This document shows positions 1 through 12,516 of a stretch of 15,695 nt of DNA, in pieces. The number at the start of each line of letters is the position of its first letter. Position 1 is the first letter of the stretch. The notes beneath the pieces were generated by a model, which made no database searches, was not told where the DNA came from, and saw only the letters and a list, made by a program, of their open reading frames with translations. The translations under genes and the position numbers were made by a program. Source of the stretch: JBGSYN01 sp041750975 (GTDB lineage Bacteria; Pseudomonadota; Alphaproteobacteria; Geminicoccales; Geminicoccaceae); NCBI GenBank assembly GCA_041750975.1, contig JBGSYN010000169.1, positions 1 through 15,695 on the forward strand. Direction: 5' to 3'.

Positions 1-139
1 AATGGTGATGCCGGGCGATAACGTGACGATGGAGGTCGAGCTGATTGCCCCGATCGCCATGGAACAAGGCCTGCGCTTCGCCATCCGCGAAGGCGGCCGA
101 ACCGTCGGCGCCGGCGTCGTCGCCAACGTCATCGCTTGA
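1..139 (+). CDS. tuf: Elongation factor Tu, C-terminal end (partial)
   Basis: This is the last 46 codons of an EF-Tu gene, cut by the left edge of the window; the reading frame starts at base 2 and ends at TGA 137-139. EF-Tu is the cytoplasmic GTPase that brings aminoacyl-tRNA to the ribosome. The visible part is the end of the C-terminal beta-barrel (domain 3), with the family-typical strings VMPGDNVTMEVEL and GLRFAIREGGRTVGAGVV. The protein ends in ANVIA, where I recall a lysine as common in place of the asparagine, a small difference only. It lies upstream of tRNA-Trp and secE, like tufB in many proteobacteria. Its six alanine codons are five GCC and one GCT, unlike the other tuf end in this window. 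The identification is secure; copy number and the rest of the gene cannot be judged. Confidence 0.96.
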   Translation, partial: MVMPGDNVTMEVELIAPIAMEQGLRFAIREGGRTVGAGVVANVIA

Positions 140-185
140 GGCCGGAAGAAATACCGTCTTCGATTGGATTCGTTGATCGAAAACC

Positions 186-214
186 TTGAAGCCGGGCGCG
201 GCTCATCCTATTAG
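186..214 (+). promoter_or_regulatory. Candidate sigma70-type promoter for tRNA-Trp-secE-nusG
   Basis: The sequence shows TTGAAG at 186-191, a 17-base spacer and TATTAG at 209-214. Each hexamer matches the E. coli consensus at four of six positions, and the -35 is preceded by CC, similar to the CTTGAC pattern of alphaproteobacteria. Transcription would start near 221, about 65 bases before the mature tRNA end, leaving a leader for 5' processing by RNase P. No other comparable pair is visible between tuf and the tRNA. This is inferred from spacing and sequence only. Confidence 0.5.
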
Positions 215-223
215 AGCAGGCTT

Positions 224-249
224 GCGGCATGCGTCGAAGCGCGTGCCGC
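224..249 (+). other. 10-bp hairpin between tuf and tRNA-Trp
   Basis: GCGGCATGCG (224-233) pairs with CGCGTGCCGC (240-249) around a TCGAAG loop, with one T-G wobble. The tail is only TTTCGTCC, so it is a weak intrinsic terminator at best. It could end tuf transcription, or fold in the 5' leader of the tRNA-Trp/secE transcript, because the promoter candidate lies just upstream. The bases 140-185 hold no other convincing feature beyond a 6-bp inverted repeat at 159-181. Confidence 0.5.
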
Positions 250-285
250 TTTCGTCCGGGCCGCTCGTCCTGGCGATTTCGGGCT

Positions 286-361
286 AGGAGCGTAGCTCAA
301 TTGGTAGAGCACCGGTCTCCAAAACCGGGGGTTGTGGGTTCGAGTCCCCCCGCTCCTGCCA
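286..361 (+). tRNA. trpT: tRNA-Trp (anticodon CCA)
   Basis: A 76-base cloverleaf with encoded CCA end. The acceptor stem AGGAGCG (286-292) pairs with CGCTCCT (351-357), followed by discriminator G358 and CCA 359-361. The D arm is GCTC/GAGC around AATTGGTA. The anticodon stem CCGGT/ACCGG holds the loop CTCCAAA, with anticodon CCA at 319-321, which reads UGG as tryptophan. G at the discriminator position agrees with known tryptophanyl-tRNA synthetase identity. The T arm is GTGGG / CCCCC around TTCGAGT and has a U-C opposition at the second pair (335 and 349). The gene sits 55 bases before secE and is probably cotranscribed with it, so the tRNA would be cut out of a mixed tRNA-mRNA transcript. 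Confidence 0.98.
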
Positions 362-416
362 GCCTGATCATCGCACTCTGTTGGACGAACTCCTTCAGGA
401 ATTTGGAGCAGAATTG

Positions 417-614
417 ATGGCGAGGACATCGCCCGCACAGTTTGTTCGAGAAGTTCGCCAGGAAATGGCGAAGGTCACTTGGCCCAATCGCCGTGAACTG
501 GTCTTCACGACGATTTCGGTTCTCGTGATGTCGGCATTGGCGGCGATGTTCTTCTTTTTGATCGACCAGATTCTTGCCTGGGGCGTTCAGTTGATTTTAG
601 GTTTGGGTAGCTGA
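417..614 (+). CDS. secE: Preprotein translocase subunit SecE
   Basis: A 65-residue SecE of the short single-span type. SecE clamps SecY in the inner-membrane Sec channel. The N-terminal amphipathic segment carries the family signature KVTWPNRREL (about residues 19-28), followed by one hydrophobic membrane span at roughly 29-49 and a short hydrophobic tail. ATG at 417 is chosen because GGAG (405-408) lies 8 bases upstream and the product then begins MARTSPAQF, the usual kind of N-terminus. The frame is open back to a TTG at 381, but that gives an atypical 12-residue extension without its own ribosome site. The TGA stop overlaps the nusG ATG by one base (TGATG), which suggests coupled translation. 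The pairing secE-nusG is nearly universal in bacteria. Confidence 0.96.
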   Translation: MARTSPAQFVREVRQEMAKVTWPNRRELVFTTISVLVMSALAAMFFFLIDQILAWGVQLILGLGS

Positions 615-1144
615 TGGCGGCACGTTGGTACATTGCGCACGTTTATTCCGGCTTCGAAAAGAAGGTGAAGGAATCGGTCGAGGAGCAGGCGCAGCAGAAA
701 GGTCTCATGGATCTCTTCGAAGAGATCATGGTGCCGATGGAAGAGGTCATCGAGGTTCGCCGCGGCAAGAAGGTCAATGCCGAGCGCAAGTTCTTTCCGG
801 GTTACGTCCTGATCAAGATGGAGCTCAATGACGAAACCTGGTCATTGGTCAAGAATACCGGCAAGGTCACGGGCTTTCTTGGCGGCGGCGGTCGGCCGAT
901 GCCGATCCCGGATGAGGAGGCCGAGCGGATCTTGCATCAGATGCAGGAAGGGGTCGAACGGCCGAAGCCCTCGATCACCTTCATCTCGGGCGAGAAGATC
1001 CGCGTCACCGAGGGTCCGTTCACCACGTTTGAAGGCATCGTCGAAGAGGTCGATGATTCGAAGGGCCGGCTCAAGGTTTCTGTATCGATTTTCGGGCGCG
1101 CCACGCCTGTGGATCTCGAATATTCGCAAGTCGAGCGTATTTAA
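614..1144 (+). CDS. nusG: Transcription termination/antitermination factor NusG
   Basis: A 176-residue NusG of normal length. It binds the RNA polymerase clamp and suppresses pausing, helps Rho termination, and links polymerase to the ribosome through S10. The NGN domain (about 1-115) begins RWYIAHVYSGFEKKVK and includes the core FFPGYVLIKM near residue 60. The KOW domain (about 125-176) begins GEKIRVTEGPFTTFEG and ends VDLEYSQVERI. The start is fixed by the TGATG overlap with secE, and no separate Shine-Dalgarno is obvious, consistent with translational coupling. It precedes rplK by 85 bases that hold the probable L1 control region. Nothing is missing from the sequence. Confidence 0.98.
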   Translation: MAARWYIAHVYSGFEKKVKESVEEQAQQKGLMDLFEEIMVPMEEVIEVRRGKKVNAERKFFPGYVLIKMELNDETWSLVKNTGKVTGFLGGGGRPMPIPDEEAERILHQMQEGVERPKPSITFISGEKIRVTEGPFTTFEGIVEEVDDSKGRLKVSVSIFGRATPVDLEYSQVERI

Positions 1145-1146
1145 CG

Positions 1147-1164
1147 TCCGCTTTTCGGAGCGGA
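1147..1164 (+). other. Small hairpin directly after nusG
   Basis: TCCGCT (1147-1152) pairs with AGCGGA (1159-1164) around TTTCGG, starting three bases after the nusG stop. There is no T-run after it, so it is not an intrinsic terminator. It lies just 5' of the probable L1-binding leader and may be part of the same folded region or protect the upstream mRNA end. Confidence 0.45.
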
Positions 1165-1170
1165 TTGAAC

Positions 1171-1210
1171 CCAGTGGGAGGTGCGGCTCGATGCCGGCCG
1201 TTTGCACCAC
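1171..1210 (+). promoter_or_regulatory. Probable L1-binding leader of rplKA
   Basis: GTGGGAGG at 1174-1181 resembles the purine-rich strand of the L1-binding site in 23S rRNA helix 77 (E. coli has GGTGGGAGGC there, from memory). Here GGTGC (1180-1184) pairs with GCACC (1204-1208), GT (1174-1175) with AC (1209-1210), leaving GGGA unpaired as an asymmetric loop. CGGC (1184-1187 region) and GCCG (1193-1196) form the tip. The structure ends 6 bases before the GAGGA ribosome site (1216-1220) of rplK. L1 repression of rplKA through its own mRNA is established in E. coli. That this copy works likewise is inferred. Confidence 0.6.
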
Positions 1211-1229
1211 GCAACGAGGATAGTGCCAG

Positions 1230-1658
1230 ATGGCCAAGAAGATCGCAGGTTACATCAAGCTGCAGGTGCCTGCAGGAAAAGCCAATCCGTCGCCGCCGAT
1301 CGGCCCGGCCCTGGGTCAGCGCGGCTTGAACATCATGGAATTCTGCAAGGCGTTCAATGCCGCAACGCAGGGCATGGAACCGGGGATGCCGATTCCGACC
1401 GTGATCACGGCGTTCCAGGACCGCACCTTTACCTTCATTACCAAGACGCCACCCGCGACCTACTTCATCAAGAAGGCCGCGGGAATCCAGAAGGGCGGTC
1501 AGACCCCTGGCAAGGAAGTTTCAGGCAGCATCTCCAAAGCGCAGTGCCGGGAGATCGCCGAGCAGAAGATGGTGGATCTGAACGCCTTCGATGTCGATCA
1601 GGCGACCAAGATGATCATGGGTTCGGCCCGCTCGATGGGCCTCGAGGTGACGGAGTAG
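1230..1658 (+). CDS. rplK: 50S ribosomal protein L11
   Basis: A 142-residue L11, the family's usual size. It binds the GTPase-associated region of 23S rRNA at the base of the L12 stalk and takes part in EF-G function and in the RelA stringent response. The N-terminal domain contains the proline-rich stretch NPSPPIGPALGQRGLNIMEF (residues 19-38), the known contact area of thiostrepton-class drugs. The C-terminal rRNA-binding domain (about 75-142) carries the T-P-P and K-G-S type loops, ending ARSMGLEVTE. ATG 1230 is supported by GAGGA 9 bases upstream and by the MAKKIAGYIKLQV start. rplA follows after 4 bases. The pair is likely held down by free L1 acting on the leader at 1171-1210. Confidence 0.98.
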   Translation: MAKKIAGYIKLQVPAGKANPSPPIGPALGQRGLNIMEFCKAFNAATQGMEPGMPIPTVITAFQDRTFTFITKTPPATYFIKKAAGIQKGGQTPGKEVSGSISKAQCREIAEQKMVDLNAFDVDQATKMIMGSARSMGLEVTE

Positions 1659-1662
1659 GGGC

Positions 1663-2358
1663 ATGGCGGGTAACAGCAAGAGATTGAAGGCGGCGCTCGA
1701 GGGGATCGACCGCACCAAATTCTATACCCTTAGCGATGCCGTAAAGGCGCTCAAGGCAGCACCCAAGAGCAAGTTCGACGAAACCGTCGAAGTGGCGCTC
1801 AACCTCGGGGTCGATCCACGTCACGCCGATCAGATGGTCCGCGGTACGGTCGACCTGCCGCATGGCACCGGGAAATCGTTGCGCGTTGCGGTTTTTGCCA
1901 AGGGCGACAAGGCCGATGAGGCAAAGGCCGCAGGCGCCGATGTGGTCGGCGCCGAAGATCTTGCGGCCCAGGTGCAGGAAGGCCAGATCGATTTCGATCG
2001 CGTCATCGCGACACCGGACATGATGCCGGTGGTCGGTCGCTTGGGGCGCATCCTCGGGCCACGCGGCCTGATGCCTAATCCCAAGCTCGGCACGGTCACC
2101 CCCAATGTCGCGGATGCCGTCAAGGCGGCCAAGGCGGGCCAGGTCCAATTCCGTGTCGAGAAGGCCGGGATCGTTCACGCCGGTGTCGGCAAGGCCAGCT
2201 TCGCCGAGCCCCAGCTGATCGAGAATATCAAGGCGCTGGTGGATGCCATCAACCGGGCCAAGCCGTCAGGAGCGAAAGGCACCTATCTGAAGCGCGCCCA
2301 CATCGCCACGACAATGGGACCGGGCATCAAGCTCGAAATCGCGAGCCTCGTCGCCTGA
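1663..2358 (+). CDS. rplA: 50S ribosomal protein L1
   Basis: A 231-residue L1 of normal length. It forms the mobile L1 stalk that moves deacylated tRNA out of the E site, and in many bacteria it represses its own rplKA mRNA. The signature GRLGRILGPRGLMPNPKLGT (about residues 126-145) lies in the central domain that recognises RNA. Domain I is split between the N-terminal (about 1-67) and C-terminal (about 160-231) parts as usual. The start is ATG 1663, with GGAG (1652-1655) just before the rplK stop, so the ribosome site lies inside the upstream gene and translation is probably coupled. A 267-base gap with several structures separates it from rplJ. Confidence 0.98.
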   Translation: MAGNSKRLKAALEGIDRTKFYTLSDAVKALKAAPKSKFDETVEVALNLGVDPRHADQMVRGTVDLPHGTGKSLRVAVFAKGDKADEAKAAGADVVGAEDLAAQVQEGQIDFDRVIATPDMMPVVGRLGRILGPRGLMPNPKLGTVTPNVADAVKAAKAGQVQFRVEKAGIVHAGVGKASFAEPQLIENIKALVDAINRAKPSGAKGTYLKRAHIATTMGPGIKLEIASLVA

Positions 2359-2360
2359 AT

Positions 2361-2379
2361 CGGCCGCCTATGGCGGCTG
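2361..2379 (+). other. Hairpin after rplA
   Basis: GCCGCC (2363-2368) pairs with GGCGGC (2372-2377) across a TAT loop; adding G2362-T2378 and C2361-G2379 gives 8 pairs. It begins 3 bases after the rplA stop. The following bases are GCGAAAAC, without a T-run, so it may mark a pause, a Rho-linked end or mRNA 3' protection, but not a standard intrinsic terminator. Confidence 0.5.
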
Positions 2380-2422
2380 GCGAAAACTGTCGATTGACGG
2401 GAAATGATTGTTCAGAAAGGTC

Positions 2423-2450
2423 TTGCGTTGTGCGTTTGAATAGTTATCTT
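2423..2450 (+). promoter_or_regulatory. Weak promoter candidate before rplJ
   Basis: TTGCGT (2423-2428), 16 bases, then TATCTT (2445-2450) is the best hexamer pair in the AT-richer rplA-rplJ gap. E. coli has a promoter for the rplJL-rpoBC unit at this position. A better -35 (TTGACG, 2394-2399) has no acceptable -10 at 16-18 bases. Sequence support is modest. Bases 2451-2568 show no further structure that I trust. Confidence 0.3.
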
Positions 2451-2568
2451 CCTTCCGCTCATGGATGGGTGTGCGTCGATTCATGTCGGCTACGGTGTTT
2501 TTGTTGCGGCAACGTTCCTAGCTGACCGATCTGCGATTTCAAATCTTTAGTTCAACTTTCCCGTAAAG

Positions 2569-2598
2569 CGGAGTGGGCGCGGCAATGCGTTCGCTCCG
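2569..2598 (+). promoter_or_regulatory. 12-bp leader hairpin before rplJ, candidate L10 control site
   Basis: Bases 2569-2580 pair with 2587-2598 without bulges (12 pairs, three of them G-T wobbles) around a GGCAAT loop. The helix ends 14 bases before the TTGGAGG ribosome site of rplJ. There is no T-run downstream, so it is not a terminator. In other bacteria the L10-L12 complex binds the rplJ leader and represses translation; this hairpin occupies the expected place. Which part L10 would contact cannot be read from one sequence. Confidence 0.5.
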
Positions 2599-2625
2599 AT
2601 TTCGGTGCTTTATTGGAGGCGTCCG

Positions 2626-3168
2626 GTGCTGCGGGCCCAAAAAGGCGAAATCATTGACGATCTGCGCGGTATTTTCGCGAATGCCGGTGTCGTCGTCGTC
2701 ACGCGCTTCGGCGGCATGACGGTTGCCGAGGCGACGGATCTTCGTGGCAAGATGCGTGAAGGCGGAGCATCTTTCCGGGTGGTCAAGAACCGTCTCGTCA
2801 AGCAGGCGATTACCGGGACGGATTACGGCGTGATCGGTGATTATTTCACGGGGCCGATCGCGATCGCCTATTCAGCGGACCCGGTATCGGCACCCAAGGT
2901 GACGGCGGCTTACGCCAAGCGCAACGACAAGCTTGAAATTGTCGGCGGCGGGCTCAGCGGTACGATGTTGACGCCGGATCAGGTCAGGGCGCTGGCGGAT
3001 ATGCCGCCGATCGAGGAGCTGCGGGCGAAGCTTCTGGGCGTGTTGGTGGCACCGATGGCCCAGCTGGTCGGCATCCTGAATGCCCCGGCACAACAGATGG
3101 TCGGCGTTATCGGCGCACCTCCGGCAAAGCTCGTGGGCGTGTTCCGGGCGAAGGGAATGCAGGGCTGA
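2626..3168 (+). CDS. rplJ: 50S ribosomal protein L10
   Basis: L10 anchors the L12 dimers to the ribosome and, complexed with L12, can repress its own mRNA. I choose GTG 2626 because TTGGAGG (2613-2619) lies 6 bases upstream and the product then begins MLRAQKGEIIDDLRG, matching the usual M-D-R-A-x-K start; the upstream GTG at 2605 would put the ribosome site inside the gene. This gives 180 residues, longer than the E. coli protein (165). The N-terminal rRNA-binding domain contains FRVVKNRLVKQA (about 50-61) and the G-P-I-A-I-A-Y core near 76-82. The C-terminal tail from residue 136 consists of four 11-residue repeats, each a likely site for one L12 dimer. The 82-base gap to rplL holds a strong hairpin. 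Confidence 0.96.
   Translation: MLRAQKGEIIDDLRGIFANAGVVVVTRFGGMTVAEATDLRGKMREGGASFRVVKNRLVKQAITGTDYGVIGDYFTGPIAIAYSADPVSAPKVTAAYAKRNDKLEIVGGGLSGTMLTPDQVRALADMPPIEELRAKLLGVLVAPMAQLVGILNAPAQQMVGVIGAPPAKLVGVFRAKGMQG
3031..3162 (+). repeat. Four 11-residue repeats in the L10 tail (33-base coding units)
   Basis: Codons 136-179 of rplJ encode LLGVLVAPMAQ, LVGILNAPAQQ, MVGVIGAPPAK and LVGVFRAKGMQ. Each unit starts with a hydrophobic pair and glycine; the first three carry A-P at positions 7-8 and the fourth has A-K. The DNA of the units has diverged, so the repeat is a protein-level pattern. The L10 C-terminal helix is known to bind one L12 dimer per segment of about this length. Confidence 0.75.
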
Positions 3169-3181
3169 ATCGAATTCAATT

Positions 3182-3205
3182 CGGCACGCTGGCGTCAGCG
3201 TGCCG
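3182..3205 (+). other. Perfect 10-bp hairpin between rplJ and rplL
   Basis: CGGCACGCTG (3182-3191) and CAGCGTGCCG (3196-3205) are exact reverse complements around GCGT. The nearest T-run (TTTT, 3220-3223) is 14 bases away, so it is not a standard terminator. The hairpin lies 30 bases before the AAGGAG ribosome site of rplL. It might stabilise rplL mRNA after cleavage, or space it for the four- to eight-fold excess of L12 over L10. Confidence 0.6.
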
Positions 3206-3250
3206 CAGGTACAATCGGGTTTTCAGAATACTTCAAGGAGTAGATGACAA

Positions 3251-3640
3251 ATGGCAAATCTCGAACAGATCGCCGATAACCTTTCAAGCCTGACCGTCCT
3301 CGAGGCGGCCGAACTCGCCAAGATGCTCGAAGAGAAGTGGGGCGTTTCGGCAGCAGCCGCAGCGCCGGTCGCGATGGCCGCTGCCCCTGGCGCCGCACCT
3401 GCGGCCGAGGCCGAGGCGGCTGAAGAGCAAACCGAGTTCGACGTCATCCTGGCCTCGATCGGCGACAAGAAAATCAACGTGATTAAGGAAGTCCGGGCGA
3501 TCACCGGTCTCGGCCTGAAAGAGGCCAAGGACCTGGTCGAGGCGGCGCCTAAGCCCGTCAAGGAAGCGGTTTCGAAAGACGATGCCGCCAAGTTCAAGGC
3601 GCAGCTCGAAGGCGCGGGCGCCGGCGTGGAGATCAAGTAG
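3251..3640 (+). CDS. rplL: 50S ribosomal protein L7/L12
   Basis: A 129-residue acidic L12, which forms dimers on L10 and recruits and activates the translational GTPases. The N-terminal dimerisation and L10-binding helices span about 1-32. An alanine/proline-rich hinge spans about 33-58. The C-terminal factor-binding domain (about 62-129) contains KINVIKEVRAITGLGLKEAK with the conserved lysines and glycines. ATG 3251 follows AAGGAG (3235-3240) by 10 bases; a nearby ATG at 3244 is out of frame. The gene lies downstream of rplJ, as expected for joint expression with strong rplL translation. All expected domains are present. Confidence 0.98.
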   Translation: MANLEQIADNLSSLTVLEAAELAKMLEEKWGVSAAAAAPVAMAAAPGAAPAAEAEAAEEQTEFDVILASIGDKKINVIKEVRAITGLGLKEAKDLVEAAPKPVKEAVSKDDAAKFKAQLEGAGAGVEIK

Positions 3641-3676
3641 GTCGGCTTGCTGGAAAGACCGTATCGCCAACCCACC

Positions 3677-3730
3677 GGATCCGATCGCAACGAGCGGTCC
3701 GATTCCGATCTTACGATCGGCGATCCTTTT
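3677..3730 (+). terminator. Possible attenuator between rplL and rpoB
   Basis: GGATC (3677-3681) pairs with GATCC (3722-3726) and CGATCG (3682-3687) with CGATCG (3714-3719), leaving a 2-base bulge (3720-3721). TTTT (3727-3730) follows directly. An alternative local fold pairs CCGATC (3705-3710) with GATCGG (3715-3720). E. coli has a partial terminator in this same gap that lowers rpoBC relative to rplL. The short T-run would allow read-through. Function is inferred. Confidence 0.4.
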
Positions 3731-3749
3731 GACTCGATGATGTGACGAG

Positions 3750-3776
3750 GGCCGGGCACAGCGCGTGTGCCCGGCC
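3750..3776 (+). other. Perfect 11-bp GC-rich hairpin before rpoB
   Basis: GGCCGGGCACA (3750-3760) pairs exactly with TGTGCCCGGCC (3766-3776) around GCGCG. No T-run follows. It is the strongest helix in the rplL-rpoB gap. Its location recalls the RNase III processing hairpin of the same gap in E. coli, although the helix here is shorter. It may be a processing or stability element. Confidence 0.55.
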
Positions 3777-3786
3777 ACGAAGTCGT

Positions 3787-3812
3787 TTGGGCCAGTTTTA
3801 TTGATGGCCCGA
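3787..3812 (+). other. 8-bp hairpin just upstream of the rpoB ribosome site
   Basis: TTGGGCCA (3787-3794) pairs with TGGCCCGA (3805-3812), including one wobble, around a 10-base T-rich loop. It ends 32 bases before the AAAAGG ribosome site of rpoB, so it is part of the 5' region of rpoB mRNA. Its role is unknown. Confidence 0.4.
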
Positions 3813-3856
3813 CATGGTTGCCGCGGCGGCGGCGAGTTCTACGGAAAAGGTCGGTA

Positions 3857-7960
<4,104 letters not shown>

Positions 7961-7974
7961 TTGCCCTTCACGAC

Positions 7975-8006
7975 CGGCGCCGTTGTCGCTGAGCGCGGCG
8001 GCGCCG
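7975..8006 (+). other. Inverted repeat between rpoB and rpoC
   Basis: CGGCGCCG occurs at 7975-7982 and again at 7999-8006. As each copy is its own reverse complement, the two can pair across a 16-base loop, and a small CGC/GCG helix (7987-7995) can form inside. No T-run follows, so it should not stop transcription into rpoC. It lies 23 bases before the GAGAGG ribosome site of rpoC. Confidence 0.5.
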
Positions 8007-8040
8007 CTACTTACCCTTTAGTGGTGATAGAGAGGTTCTG

Positions 8041-12240
<4,200 letters not shown>

Positions 12241-12253
12241 AATTTCCGGCAAG

Positions 12254-12289
12254 GCCCGCGCTCCGAAGGCATTATTTTCGGGCGCGGGC
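12254..12289 (+). other. Long hairpin after rpoC
   Basis: GCCCGCGC (12254-12261) pairs exactly with GCGCGGGC (12282-12289). After a one-base bulge (T12262), CCGAA (12263-12267) pairs with TTCGG (12277-12281) around a 9-base loop. It begins 13 bases after the rpoC stop. The tail is GTTGTG, too poor in T for a clear intrinsic terminator; partial termination, pausing or 3' protection of rpoBC mRNA are all possible. Confidence 0.55.
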
Positions 12290-12304
12290 GTTGTGCGGAA
12301 AGGC

Positions 12305-12333
12305 TTGACGGCGTCGCTCGGTAGCTTTAGTAC
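12305..12333 (+). promoter_or_regulatory. Candidate promoter of the str operon (rpsL-rpsG-fusA-tuf)
   Basis: TTGACG (12305-12310) is followed after exactly 17 bases by TAGTAC (12328-12333). The -35 matches five of six consensus bases and is preceded by GC, giving GCTTGACGG, close to the alphaproteobacterial CTTGAC pattern. The -10 is weaker. Start would be near 12340, giving a leader of about 177 bases before rpsL. A second -10-like TATAGT (12397-12402) has no good -35. Confidence 0.5.
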
Positions 12334-12431
12334 CCAGCCGACGCTTTACCTTCTGGTGCTGGCGGTGACCCCTCGCGGTTCAGACGCAGCACTATGTATA
12401 GTCGCAAACCGATCGATCACCACTTAGGGAC

Positions 12432-12464
12432 GTCGCAGGGTTTTCACTGCGGCTTTCTTGTTTT
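12432..12464 (+). terminator. Terminator-like hairpin in the rpsL leader (possible attenuator)
   Basis: GTCGCAG (12432-12438) pairs with CTGCGGC (12447-12453), with one wobble, around an 8-base loop. TTTCTTGTTTT (12454-12464) follows at once, the best T-rich tail of any hairpin in the window. It lies between the promoter candidate and rpsL, so it could act as an attenuator of the str operon, or as a partial end of rpoBC transcripts. Its 7-bp stem suggests incomplete termination. Confidence 0.45.
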
Positions 12465-12486
12465 GTGGTCGCGGCTTTCGTTGTGG
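12449..12486 (+). repeat. Imperfect short tandem repeat in the rpsL leader
   Basis: GCGGCTTTC occurs at 12449-12457 and 12471-12479, and each copy is followed by a T/G run ending TTGTGG (12463-12468 and 12481-12486). The copies differ by a 4-base length change. The first copy contributes the 3' arm and T-tail of the terminator-like hairpin. It is non-coding and lies just before the rpsL ribosome site. Confidence 0.5.
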
Positions 12487-12516
12487 AGCCGTGTCAGCAG
12501 AGGAATTTCGGACCGC

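Noticed and set aside
211..438. Reading frames across tRNA-Trp on both strands (for example SVAQLVEHRSPKPG on plus and GGTRTHNPRFWRPV on minus)
   Set aside because: These are well-known false proteins made by translating a tRNA-Trp gene; the bases form a complete cloverleaf.
3729..3757. TTGACT at 3729-3734 as a -35 box of an rpoB promoter
   Set aside because: The bases 17 downstream are GC-rich (CCGGGC) and cannot serve as a -10.
3767..3856. 30-codon in-frame N-terminal extension of rpoB starting at GTG 3767
   Set aside because: It starts inside a hairpin, does not resemble RpoB, and ATG 3857 has a good ribosome site and the family N-terminus.
12394..12516. 41-codon in-frame N-terminal extension of rpsL starting at ATG 12394
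   Set aside because: No S12 has such an extension to my knowledge, the stretch crosses the terminator-like hairpin, and MPTINQ at 12517 is the family start. A leader peptide is also unlikely because no stop precedes rpsL in this frame.
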